Shown here piece after piece: positions 45,186-53,401 of a stretch of 64,000 bases of DNA. Position 1 is the stretch's first letter, and every line of letters begins with the position of its first letter. This DNA comes from Methylopila turkensis. GTDB taxonomy: Bacteria > Pseudomonadota > Alphaproteobacteria > Rhizobiales > Methylopilaceae. The notes below the pieces were generated by a model. It had not been told where the DNA came from, ran no database searches, and saw only the letters and a list, made by a program, of their open reading frames with translations. The DNA lies in assembly GCF_027922325.1 (NCBI RefSeq), contig NZ_BSFL01000001.1, positions 186,001-250,000 on the forward strand. The letters run 5' to 3'. A program made the position numbers and the translations under genes.

Positions 45186-46001
45186 TTGGACATCAACACC
45201 ATCACCGACGTGGTGACGCGCCCCGACCGAAGCGCGCTCGCCGGCTGGCGCGCCGGCGACGCCTGGCTCGGCGGCGGCACCTGGCTCTATTCGGAGCCGC
45301 AGCCCGGCCTCGACCGGCTGATCGATCTCGCCGGCTTCGGCTGGGCGCCGATCGAGCTGACGGACGACGCGCTGACGGTCGCGGCGACCTGCACGATCCG
45401 CGCGCTCCACGACTTCGCGGCGCCGGCGGACTGGACGTCGGCCCGGCTGATCCCGCAGTGCTGCGGCGCGCTGCTGGGCTCGTTCAAGATCTGGAACATG
45501 GCGACGGTCGGCGGCAACATGTGCCTCGCGCTTCCCGCGGGACCGATGACCTCGCTCGCCGCCGCAACCGACGCCACCTGCCTGATCTGGACGCCGGAGG
45601 GCGGCGAACGCCGAGTCAAGGCGGCCGACTTCGTCACCGGCGACCGCACGAACGCGCTCCGGCCGGGCGAGTTGCTGCGGGCCGTCGCCTTTCCCGTCGC
45701 AAGCTTCCGGGCGCGCTCGGCGTTCCGGCAGGCCTCGCTCACGCCCCGCGGGCGTTCGGCCGCGCTGCTGATCGGGATGCGCGACGGCCAAGGCGGGCTC
45801 GCGCTGACGATCACCGCCTCGACCCGGCGGCCGGTGCGGCTCGTCTTCGCGGAGACGCCGGACGCCGACGCCCTCGCAGGCGCGATCGAGAGCGCGGTTC
45901 CGTCGGCGCTCTGGCACGACGACGTCCACGGCCGCCCCGACTGGCGCCGGATGCTGACCTTTCACCTCGCCGAAGACATCAGGGCCGAACTCGCGGCATG
46001 A
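45186..46001 (+). CDS. Xanthine dehydrogenase family FAD-binding subunit
   Basis: 271-residue FAD-binding subunit of a molybdenum hydroxylase, passing electrons from the iron-sulfur centres. The N-terminal FAD_binding_5 domain has LGGGTWLYSEPQPGLDRLIDL and SFKIWNMATVGGNMCLALPAGPM, and a CO-dehydrogenase flavoprotein C-terminal domain follows. The start is TTG at 45186-45188, supported by GGGGGAG eight bases upstream; no ATG or GTG fits. Its stop overlaps the start of the next gene. The sequence is rather divergent from classical XdhA, so the substrate could be another purine or heterocycle. Confidence 0.87.
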   Translation: MDINTITDVVTRPDRSALAGWRAGDAWLGGGTWLYSEPQPGLDRLIDLAGFGWAPIELTDDALTVAATCTIRALHDFAAPADWTSARLIPQCCGALLGSFKIWNMATVGGNMCLALPAGPMTSLAAATDATCLIWTPEGGERRVKAADFVTGDRTNALRPGELLRAVAFPVASFRARSAFRQASLTPRGRSAALLIGMRDGQGGLALTITASTRRPVRLVFAETPDADALAGAIESAVPSALWHDDVHGRPDWRRMLTFHLAEDIRAELAA

Positions 46002-48691
46002 GCTTCACCGTCAACGGACGACACCTCGACGCGGCGCCCCGTCCGGGCCAGTGCCTGCGCACGTTCCTGCGCGAGCAGGGCTTTTTCGGCGTCAAGAAAG
46101 GCTGCGACGCCGGCGACTGCGGCGCCTGCACCGTGCATGTGGACGACGCGCCGGTGCACAGCTGCATCTTCCCGGCCCACCGGGCCGAAGGGCGCGCCGT
46201 CACCACGATCGAGGGCCTCGCCGCCCCGGACGGCGCGCTGTCGCCGACGCAGGAGCGCTTCGTCGCGGCGCAGGGCTTCCAGTGCGGCTTCTGCACCGCG
46301 GGCATGATCATGACCGCGTCGCGGCTGACCCCCGCGCAGCTCGACGATCTCCCCGGGGCGCTCAAGGGCAATCTCTGCCGCTGCACCGGCTACCGCGCGA
46401 TCGAGGACGCGGTGCGCGGCGTCGCTCATGTGGAGGCCCCTCCCCCCGGCGCCGCGCCCGGCCGCAACGCTCCCGCGCCGGCGAGCCGGCGGATCGTGAC
46501 CGGATCGGAGCCCTACACCTTCGACCTCGCGATGGAGGGCATGCTGCACATGAAGCTGCTGCGCTCCCCGCACCCGCACGCAAAGATCCTGTCGATCGAC
46601 GTCTCCGGCGCCCTGGCCGTGCCCGGCGTGCGGCTGGTCCTGACCCACGAGGACGCGCCGGCGACGCTGATGTCGACCGGGCTGCACGAGCTTGACGCCG
46701 ACGATCCGGCCGACATGCGCGTGCTCGACGACGTCGTGCGCTTCGTCGGCCAGCGGGTCGCGGCGGTGGTCGCGGACAGCGAGGCCGCGGCGGAGGCCGG
46801 CTGCCGCGCGATCCGCGTGAGCTACGAACCCCTGGCCCCGGTGTTCGACGCCGAGGCGGCGCTTCGCCCGGGCGCGCCGCTTGTCCACGACCGCCCCGGT
46901 CGAACGAGCAACGTGCTCGCCGATGTCCACGGAAACCTCGGCGACTCCGACGCCGGCTTCGCGGCGGCCGCTTCGATCTACGAGGGCGTGTTCGAGAGCC
47001 ACCGCATCCAGCACGTCCATCTCGAGACCCACGGCTCGCTGGCCTGGATCGGCGCGGACGGACGGCTGAACGTGCGCACCAGCAGCCAGGTGCCGTTCCT
47101 CGCGCGCCGGCGCCTCGCATCTGTGCTCGGCCTGCCCGAGGCGCAGGTGCGGGTGATGTGCGCCCGCGTCGGCGGCGGTTTCGGCGGCAAGCAGGAGTTG
47201 CTGACCGAGGACGTCGTCGCGCTGGCGGCGCTGAAGCTCAACCGGCCGGTGAAGCTCGAATTCACGCGCGAGGAGCAGTTCACCGGGGCGACCGTCCGCC
47301 ACCCCATGCGGGTGCGCGTGAAGCTCGGCGCCGCCGCCGACGGCGCGCTGACCGCGATGGAGATGGAGGTGCTGTCGAACACCGGCGCCTATGGCAACCA
47401 CGGCGTCGGCGTGTTCTTCCACGGCTGCAACGAGAGCGTCGCGCTCTACCGCTGCGCCGCCAAGCGCGTCGAGGGCCATGTGGTCTACGCCAATGTCGTG
47501 CCCTCGGGGGCCTTCCGCGGCTACGGCCTGAGCCAGACCAACTTCGCGATCGAGTCCGCGATGGACGAGCTGGCGCGCACGCTCGGGATCAGCCCCTACG
47601 AGATGCGCCGCATCAACGCGATCCGGCCGGGCAACGCCATGGTCGCCTTCGACGACCACCCGCATGACGTCGAGTACGGCTCCTACGGCCTCGATCAGTG
47701 CCTCGACTTCGTCGAGGCGGCGATGGCGGAGGACCGCGGCGCGGCCGGCGCGCCGTCGCCCGACTGGCTGGTGGGCGAAGGCATGGCGATCGGCATGCTC
47801 GACACGATTCCGCCGCGCGGCCATTACGCCAACGCCGAAGCGCGGTTGACGCCGGCCGGCGCCTATGAACTTGCGGTCGGCACCGCCGAATTCGGCAACG
47901 GCTCGACCACCGTGCACGCGCAGCTCGCGGTCGCGGCGCTCAACACCACGCCCGACCGGATCGCGATCGTGCAGTCCGACACCGACGCCTCCGGATACGA
48001 CACCGGCGCGTTCGGATCGACCGGAACGGTCGTCGCCGGCAAGGCCGCGCACATCGCCGCGACCGGGCTGCGCGCGGCGATCCTGAACGTCGCGGCGGAG
48101 CGTCTCGGCGTGACGCCGGAAGGATGTGAGCTTGCTGAGGACGGGGTGGCGGCCGGCAACGCCCAACTGTCGCTGTCCGAGATCGGGTCGCCGGGCGGGC
48201 TGTCAGCCACTGGCTTTTCAGATGGCAGCCCGCGATCCGTGGCCTTCAACGTCCAGGCGTTCCGCGTCGCGGTCCATCGCGTCACGGGGGCGATCCGCAT
48301 TCTGAGGAGCGTCCACGGCGCGGACGCCGGCGTGGTGATCAATCCGCTGCAGTGCCGCGGACAGATCGAGGGCGGGGTCGCGCAGGCGGTCGGCGCCGCG
48401 CTCTACGAGCATGTGGACATCGGCCCTGGCGGAGAGGTCGTCACGCGCACATTGCGCAACTACCACATCCCCGCATTCGCCGACGCGCCGCACACCGAGG
48501 TGCTCTTCGCCGACACCAGCGACGCGCTCGGGCCGCTCGGCGCGAAGTCGATGAGCGAGAGCCCGTTCAACCCCGTCGCCGCGGCCCTCGCCAACGCGGT
48601 GCGGGACGCGACCGGCCGGCGCTTCTGCGCCCTGCCGCTGGCGGCCGACCGGATTTTCGATCGGCTGCCGCCGCGGGATGGTGAGACTTAG
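45998..48691 (+). CDS. Xanthine dehydrogenase family protein: fused [2Fe-2S] and molybdopterin subunits
   Basis: 897-residue fusion. Residues about 1-150 form the iron-sulfur part with two clusters (KKGCDAGDCGACTVHVDDAPVHSC and QCGFCTAGMIM...NLCRCTGYRAIEDAV). The rest is the molybdenum catalytic part (VGGGFGGKQEL, ANVVPSGAFRGYGLSQTNFAIESAMDELA, GTAEFGNGSTTVHAQLAV, and the final GAKSMSESPFNPVAAALANAV with the conserved glutamate). The usual arrangement fuses FeS with FAD or keeps three subunits; here FeS is fused to Mo. With guaD, puuD, uraH and uraD around, hypoxanthine/xanthine to urate is the likely reaction. No XdhC chaperone gene is present in the window. Confidence 0.9.
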   Translation: MSFTVNGRHLDAAPRPGQCLRTFLREQGFFGVKKGCDAGDCGACTVHVDDAPVHSCIFPAHRAEGRAVTTIEGLAAPDGALSPTQERFVAAQGFQCGFCTAGMIMTASRLTPAQLDDLPGALKGNLCRCTGYRAIEDAVRGVAHVEAPPPGAAPGRNAPAPASRRIVTGSEPYTFDLAMEGMLHMKLLRSPHPHAKILSIDVSGALAVPGVRLVLTHEDAPATLMSTGLHELDADDPADMRVLDDVVRFVGQRVAAVVADSEAAAEAGCRAIRVSYEPLAPVFDAEAALRPGAPLVHDRPGRTSNVLADVHGNLGDSDAGFAAAASIYEGVFESHRIQHVHLETHGSLAWIGADGRLNVRTSSQVPFLARRRLASVLGLPEAQVRVMCARVGGGFGGKQELLTEDVVALAALKLNRPVKLEFTREEQFTGATVRHPMRVRVKLGAAADGALTAMEMEVLSNTGAYGNHGVGVFFHGCNESVALYRCAAKRVEGHVVYANVVPSGAFRGYGLSQTNFAIESAMDELARTLGISPYEMRRINAIRPGNAMVAFDDHPHDVEYGSYGLDQCLDFVEAAMAEDRGAAGAPSPDWLVGEGMAIGMLDTIPPRGHYANAEARLTPAGAYELAVGTAEFGNGSTTVHAQLAVAALNTTPDRIAIVQSDTDASGYDTGAFGSTGTVVAGKAAHIAATGLRAAILNVAAERLGVTPEGCELAEDGVAAGNAQLSLSEIGSPGGLSATGFSDGSPRSVAFNVQAFRVAVHRVTGAIRILRSVHGADAGVVINPLQCRGQIEGGVAQAVGAALYEHVDIGPGGEVVTRTLRNYHIPAFADAPHTEVLFADTSDALGPLGAKSMSESPFNPVAAALANAVRDATGRRFCALPLAADRIFDRLPPRDGET

Positions 48692-48744
48692 ACGAGCGGT
48701 CGGCGAACCGCTTTGCCGTGGCGACGATGCGCCGACCTTGTCGC

Positions 48745-48832
48745 TCGTCGTCCTCCGGCTTGACCGGAGGACCCATCCCTGACGTCAAGCTCCACGCCTG
48801 AGATGGATGGTCCGGTCAAGCCGGACCATGAC
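48745..48832. repeat. Imperfect palindromic repeat, different family, in a convergent gap
   Basis: GTCCTCCGGCTTGACCGGAGGACCCATC on the left is mirrored by GATGGATGGTCCGGTCAAGCCGGACCATGAC on the right. It lies between the convergent stops at 48691 and 48851. The core (TCCGGCTTGACCGGA) differs from the ATGCCCG family, but the layout is the same. Confidence 0.7.
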
Positions 48833-48850
48833 GCCGAGCTTATGCGCAGC

Positions 48851-49060
48851 TCAGCCCGCGCGGTGTTCCGCGGTGGTCTTCTGCTCGAAGCAGCGCTGAA
48901 CGATGCCGCTGCGGGCGTAGCCGGTCACGCCGTAGGAATCGGCCAGCGCGTTGCAGGCCGCGATGTTGCGCTGCTGGGTCGAGAGGCTGTCGGTCGCGGC
49001 GAAAGCCGGGGCCGCGAAGGGCATCGCCGCGAGGGCGAGGATGAATGCTGTCTTGCGCAT
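48851..49060 (-). CDS. Small exported protein, unknown
   Basis: 69 residues: a signal peptide (MRKTAFILALAAMPFAAPAFA) then a short mature chain with two cysteines (AACNALADSYGVTG, VQRCFEQKT) that may pair. A GAGAAG site precedes the ATG. Not recognised as a named family. It lies between the xanthine dehydrogenase genes and the oxygenase cluster, on the same strand as the latter. Confidence 0.65.
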   Translation of the reverse strand: MRKTAFILALAAMPFAAPAFAATDSLSTQQRNIAACNALADSYGVTGYARSGIVQRCFEQKTTAEHRAG

Positions 49061-49191
49061 CGCGCTTCTCCAATCCGTCATGAGAGACGTTCGGCTGCAA
49101 AATGCGCGGAGGCGCGGGGGAGTTCCCCGCGAAGGCCGCAGAGGCGGCATGGAAGGCGCGCGTCCCGCGCATGGCGCGCGGGGCTTGCGGC

Positions 49192-49830
49192 TCAGCCCAA
49201 GGGCGCCGCGGGGAACACGCCGGACATGGTGACGAAGCCCGGCGTGCGGCGGAAGCGCTCCGACCAGCGACGGATGGCGGGATAGTCCCGGCGGTCGACG
49301 CCGCCCTCCTCCGACAGCATGACGGCGGGGAACGGCGCGAGATCGGCGAGCGTCGGATGCGGACCGTCGACCAGCCAGTCTTGGCCCGCCTGCTCCTGGA
49401 ACCAGAGATGCTCGTCCATCTGGCGCATCAGCCGATGCGCGCGCTCCTGCGCCAGCGGCAGGTCGGCGTCGACGAACATCGCGAGATGGCGCCGGGCGAG
49501 GCCGGAACTGTCCTCCAGTTCGCGCCCCACGGCCATCCACTGCGCGATCGCGCCGGCCCGCGCCGGATCCTGCGGCAGCCAGCGACGGCTTTCGTCATAG
49601 GTCGCCGCGAGATGGATCAGGATCGCCTGCCAGTCCCAGAGCGCGAGGCCTCCGTCCTCCAGCACCGGCACGCGGCCGAGCGGGCTCAGCCGCCGGAACG
49701 CCGGCGCCTCGTTGGCCGCGCCGGGATAGACGTCGACGGGCCGCGACTCATGCGCGAGGCCGAGGAACCCCAGCATCAGCCGCGCCGCATAGGCCTCGGA
49801 CGAGAGCTCGTAGTCGTGGAGGATCAGCAC
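49192..49830 (-). CDS. Glutathione S-transferase-like protein, NdmE-like
   Basis: 212-residue protein with an N-terminal thioredoxin-like GST domain (LILHDYELSSEAYAARLMLGFLGLAHE, PLGRVPVLEDGGLALWDWQAILIHLA) and a C-terminal helical domain (GPHPTLADLAPFPAVML). In caffeine-degrading Pseudomonas putida CBB5, NdmE is a GST homologue needed structurally for the Rieske-less oxygenase NdmC with NdmD. Here the gene follows an NdmD-like reductase by 45 bases, so the same scaffolding role is inferred. An ordinary GST is the alternative. Start is GTG at 49828-49830. Confidence 0.8.
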   Translation of the reverse strand: MLILHDYELSSEAYAARLMLGFLGLAHESRPVDVYPGAANEAPAFRRLSPLGRVPVLEDGGLALWDWQAILIHLAATYDESRRWLPQDPARAGAIAQWMAVGRELEDSSGLARRHLAMFVDADLPLAQERAHRLMRQMDEHLWFQEQAGQDWLVDGPHPTLADLAPFPAVMLSEEGGVDRRDYPAIRRWSERFRRTPGFVTMSGVFPAAPLG

Positions 49831-49875
49831 GGGAGGGTCCGCCAGTCAGGACGTCGCGTCGAATGAGCGAACATC

Positions 49876-51639
49876 TCAGAGGTCCAGCACGAGGCGCGGG
49901 GTGAGCGAGCGCGAGATGCAGGGCGTCATGCAGGCGTCGCTGGCGCGCTCGGCCTTGGAGAGGAACACGTCTTGATGATCCGGTTTGCCCTCGAGCACTG
50001 TGGTGATGCACGTGCCGCAGGCGCCCTGCTCGCAGGAGGTCGGAACCGAAACGCCGTGTTCGCGCAGGACGTCGGTGATGGTGCGCCCAGCGGGAATCGC
50101 GACCGTGATCGCGGACCGCGCCAACGCGACCTCGAAGGCCGTGCTGTCGTCGACCGCCTTGGCGTTGCCGAAATGCTCGAAATGCACCGCGGAATCCGGC
50201 CAGCCGGCCTGCTCGGCGCGCGCGACCGCGGCCTCGATCATCGGCGCCGGTCCGCAGACATAGACATACGCGTCGTCGGCGCGGTCGGCGAGGATGGCGG
50301 AGATGCAGTCGCCCGTCGCCGTCGGATCGAGCCCTGTGTGCATCTGCACGGATGCGCCTAGCCCGCCGAGATCGTCCGCGAACGGGGCATGCTCTTCGGA
50401 CCGCGCGAACAGGTGCAGCTCGAACGATCGCCCCGTCGCCGCCAGCGCCTTCGCCATGGCGAGCAGCGGCGTGACGCCGATGCCGCCCGCGAGCAGCACG
50501 TGGCGGCCGCCGCCGCGCGCGAGGCGGAAATTGTCGTGCGGCGGGCTGACGGCGAGCAGGTCGCCCTCGCGCACCGCGTCATGGACCGCCGCCGAGCCGC
50601 CGCGGGATTGCGGCTCGCGCTTCACGGCGACGACATAGGCGTCGCGCTCGGCCGGGCCGTTGGTCAGCGAATACTGCCGCACCAGACCGTTCGGCAGATG
50701 CAGGTCCACATGCGCGCCGGGCGCAGGGGGCGGCAGCGCGCCGGAGATCGGCTCCAGCCGCAGCGCGACGACGTCGGCCGCCACCCGCCATTTGCGCGCG
50801 ACCCGCACCCGGATCGCCTCGCCGCTTGCGGCGCGCTCGCCGCCTGCGACGGTCGTGACCCGGGGCGACAGCGGGATCTTGGCCTCCTCGACCGCGGCTG
50901 CGGCGTCCGGCTCCCGCGCGTCGGCGGCCTCCGCCTCCTCGCGCAACGCGGTCAGCGCGGCGTTGTGCGCCTTGAGCGTCGCGACGCGCTCCGCCTCTGC
51001 GACGTCGCCGAGCAGAAGGCCGCGGATCACGCAGGCGCGCGCGGCGGTCGGCTGCACGAAGAACGCCGCGGCCTCCACCTCGCCGTCCCGCCGCCAAGAC
51101 GCGCGCAGCGCGAACGCGCCGGCGGGCGGAACCTCGGCCGCCGGCTCCACGGCCTCGGCGCCGAGACGCGCGGCGTAGCTCCGCAGCGCCTCGACGACGC
51201 GCGACGCCGGCGCCGCGACCGGCATCGGCCGCAGCGCGAGAGGCTCAGCCGTTTCGAGCTCCGGGATGACCGGCGGTTCGGCCAGCGGCTCGATCGCGGA
51301 CCAGATCAGCCCGTAGCGCTCGACCGAGCGGTAGACCCGGTTGCGGATCGTCCGCGCCGGGGCGTTGGCAGGATGCGCCGGGATGTAGAGGCAGCTTGCG
51401 TCGCCATTGGCGTAGCGCCAGCCGTGGTACTGGCACTTGAGCTCGGAGCCGAGATTGAGCCCGATCGACAGCCGCACCCCGCGATGCAGGCAGCGGTTCT
51501 CCCAAACGTTGACCGCGCCGTCGTCGGCGCGCCAGACCGCGAATTCGAGCCCGAGAAGCTGTCCCTGGTAGACGTGGCGGAGGGGAAGATCGCCGCTCGA
51601 GGCGACCGGGAACCAGAGCGCGCGAAGATCCTGCTGCAT
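49876..51639 (-). CDS. NdmD-like oxygenase reductase carrying its own Rieske domain
   Basis: 587-residue electron-transfer protein. Domains in order: Rieske [2Fe-2S] (C50-x-H52 in RCLHRG and C69-x2-H72 in KCQYHGW), a linker of about 130 residues without clear homology, FMN/FAD domain (RQYSLTNGP at 321-329), NAD domain (LLAGGIGVTPLLAM at about 382) and C-terminal plant-type [2Fe-2S] (C536, C541, C544 and C574). A reductase with an extra N-terminal Rieske domain is the hallmark of NdmD (584 residues in CBB5). It would supply the Rieske cluster that both neighbouring catalytic subunits lack. Confidence 0.9.
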   Translation of the reverse strand: MQQDLRALWFPVASSGDLPLRHVYQGQLLGLEFAVWRADDGAVNVWENRCLHRGVRLSIGLNLGSELKCQYHGWRYANGDASCLYIPAHPANAPARTIRNRVYRSVERYGLIWSAIEPLAEPPVIPELETAEPLALRPMPVAAPASRVVEALRSYAARLGAEAVEPAAEVPPAGAFALRASWRRDGEVEAAAFFVQPTAARACVIRGLLLGDVAEAERVATLKAHNAALTALREEAEAADAREPDAAAAVEEAKIPLSPRVTTVAGGERAASGEAIRVRVARKWRVAADVVALRLEPISGALPPPAPGAHVDLHLPNGLVRQYSLTNGPAERDAYVVAVKREPQSRGGSAAVHDAVREGDLLAVSPPHDNFRLARGGGRHVLLAGGIGVTPLLAMAKALAATGRSFELHLFARSEEHAPFADDLGGLGASVQMHTGLDPTATGDCISAILADRADDAYVYVCGPAPMIEAAVARAEQAGWPDSAVHFEHFGNAKAVDDSTAFEVALARSAITVAIPAGRTITDVLREHGVSVPTSCEQGACGTCITTVLEGKPDHQDVFLSKAERASDACMTPCISRSLTPRLVLDL

Positions 51640-51650
51640 GATCGGCCCGC

Positions 51651-52511
51651 TCAGCCGCGCGCCGGGATGACGCCGTAGCCGACGCCCTTGGCCGAAAGCC
51701 AGCGTCGGTAGGCGATCGCGGACTTGTCGGCGCGGATCGGCGTCTCGGCCCGCGGGTCCAGCGGCAGCCGCTTCGGCACCTGGTTCTCAAGGATCGGCTT
51801 GTCCTGCGCGAAGATGGTCTGCTGGAAATTGCGGAGATGGGCGTCCGTGCTGACATCGTCGATCAGCGACAGCAGCATGTGCGCCCTCACCTGCTCCTCG
51901 CCCACCGGCTGAAGGAACAGCGCGATCACGTCCCGCCGCCCCGGAGCGCCGGGGCTCGACTTGTAAAGCACCGAGCAGAACGGATGCGGCACCCGGTAGA
52001 CATACTCGACCTCGATGCCGGCCTTGGCGCTTGCGGCCGCCATCGGCTGGTAGAACAGGCAGCCGGTCGCCAGCACCTCGTCGCGCTCGGCCGAGACCTC
52101 GACGTCGTAGTCCTTCACCTCGGTGTGCGGCTCCTCGCCGAGGATGCCGGTGTGCACGAAGGGGAAGTGGCCCATGTCGAGGAAGTTCTCGATCGCGCGC
52201 GGCGCCGAGACCCTGACGCCGATGGTCGCGCCGTGCAGGTTGCGGCGGTCGGGCTCGGCGAATTCCGGCAGCGGGAACAGGTCGCCCTCGGGCGCGCCGA
52301 CGCTGGTCCAGACATAGCCGTAGCGCTCGATCGTAGGCATCGCCGCCCCGTCCGCGCGCCGCGCGACCGCGGAGCCGCCCTCGCGCGCGACGGTGACCGG
52401 CTCGCCGAACAGGACCGTGGCGACCTCGCGGCCCGCGGCGATCTCGTCGAGCGGGGAGACCACCTGCCAGGCGTCCCGTTCGGCGGCGGACAGTGAAGCG
52501 GGTTCGGTCAT
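51651..52511 (-). CDS. Rieske-less oxygenase catalytic subunit, NdmC-like (copy 1)
   Basis: 286-residue ring-hydroxylating-oxygenase alpha-type catalytic domain. The mononuclear iron site is visible: N109-x2-D112-x2-H115-x4-H120 (ENFLDMGHFPFVH) with D237 in FAQDKPILE. The N-terminal Rieske domain is missing: where C-x-H and C-x2-H should lie, the protein goes directly from EPVTVAREGG to MPTIERYGYVWTS, keeping only the flanking strands. Enzymes of this kind (NdmC) need a Rieske cluster supplied by the reductase; an NdmD-like one is 11 bases downstream. N-demethylation of a purine is likely; the substrate is unproved. Confidence 0.85.
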   Translation of the reverse strand: MTEPASLSAAERDAWQVVSPLDEIAAGREVATVLFGEPVTVAREGGSAVARRADGAAMPTIERYGYVWTSVGAPEGDLFPLPEFAEPDRRNLHGATIGVRVSAPRAIENFLDMGHFPFVHTGILGEEPHTEVKDYDVEVSAERDEVLATGCLFYQPMAAASAKAGIEVEYVYRVPHPFCSVLYKSSPGAPGRRDVIALFLQPVGEEQVRAHMLLSLIDDVSTDAHLRNFQQTIFAQDKPILENQVPKRLPLDPRAETPIRADKSAIAYRRWLSAKGVGYGVIPARG

Positions 52512-52546
52512 TGCGATCTTAATCCGGATGCGTCGCGAAAGCCGGC

Positions 52547-53401
52547 TCAGGCCGGGATCGCGCCATAGGTGACGCCGAGCTCGCTCAGCCAGCGGCGGTA
52601 GGCGATCGAGGACTTGTCGGCGCGGATCGGCGTCTCGGCCCGCGGGTCGAGCGGCAGCCGCTTCGGGACATGGTTCTCGAGGATCGGCTTGTCCTGCGCG
52701 AAGATGAGCTGCATGAACGCCCGCACTCCGGCGGCCGTCAGCCCGTCCTCGACATAGGCGAGCAGCGAGTGCGCGACGCAGCGCTCCTCGTCCACCGGCT
52801 GCACGAACAGCGCGATGAAGTCGCGCCGGTCGGGCTGCTTCGGGTTGGTCTTGTAGAGCCCGACCGTGAACGGCCGGAACACGCGGTAGGCGTAATCCGC
52901 CATGATGCCGCCGGACGCGCTCGGCGAGGCGACCGGCTGGAAGAAGCGGCAGTTCGTGACGAGGATGCCGCCGTCCTCGGCGCGCGCGACGTCGTAGTCC
53001 TCGACCTCGGTGTGGGCTTCGTCGCCGAGAATGTCGGCATGCACGAAGGGCAGATGGCCGAGATCGAGAAAGTTCTCGACCGCCCGAAGCCCGGAGACGC
53101 CGACGCCGATCGAGCCGCCGGTCACGATCAGCCGATCGCTTTCCCGCGCCTCGGGGATGTCGAGCACGTCCCGCGCCGGACGGCCGACGGAGGCGAACAC
53201 CAGCCCGTAGCGTTCCACTGAGGGCAACACCGCCCCAGTCGCGGAGAGGCTGACCCTCGCCCGTCCGTCGACGTCGGGGGAGATCTGCAGCGCTGCGCCG
53301 AAGAGCTTCGTTCGATACAGTTGGCCGAACGTCAGCCAGGACCGATCCACAACGACGTGCCAATCATCGACCAGCGCCCTGTCGGGAGCGCGTCCGGTCA
53401 T
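52547..53401 (-). CDS. Rieske-less oxygenase catalytic subunit, NdmC-like (copy 2)
   Basis: 284-residue paralogue of the preceding subunit, sharing LPFVH.DILGDE.HTEV-DYD, DRRDFIALFVQPV and a nearly identical C-terminus (QDKPILEN, VPKRLPLDPRAETPIRADKS). Iron ligands D113, H116, H121 and D237 are present; Rieske ligands are absent here too. I chose the ATG at 53399-53401 because it aligns with copy 1; a GTG at 53464 has no ribosome-binding site. First gene of the oxygenase unit. Two Rieske-less subunits with one reductase suggest a hetero-oligomer or two substrates. Confidence 0.84.
   Translation of the reverse strand: MTGRAPDRALVDDWHVVVDRSWLTFGQLYRTKLFGAALQISPDVDGRARVSLSATGAVLPSVERYGLVFASVGRPARDVLDIPEARESDRLIVTGGSIGVGVSGLRAVENFLDLGHLPFVHADILGDEAHTEVEDYDVARAEDGGILVTNCRFFQPVASPSASGGIMADYAYRVFRPFTVGLYKTNPKQPDRRDFIALFVQPVDEERCVAHSLLAYVEDGLTAAGVRAFMQLIFAQDKPILENHVPKRLPLDPRAETPIRADKSSIAYRRWLSELGVTYGAIPA

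Noticed and set aside
44390..48691. A 1433-codon plus-strand frame that could be read as one giant protein
   Set aside because: Only the part from 45998 is real (FeS-Mo dehydrogenase). The upstream part runs out of frame through uraD and the FAD-subunit gene and is low-complexity arginine-rich sequence.
48692..48850. Further gene between xdh and the small exported protein
   Set aside because: The gap is occupied by a palindromic repeat; no frame with a start, a ribosome-binding site and plausible composition was found.
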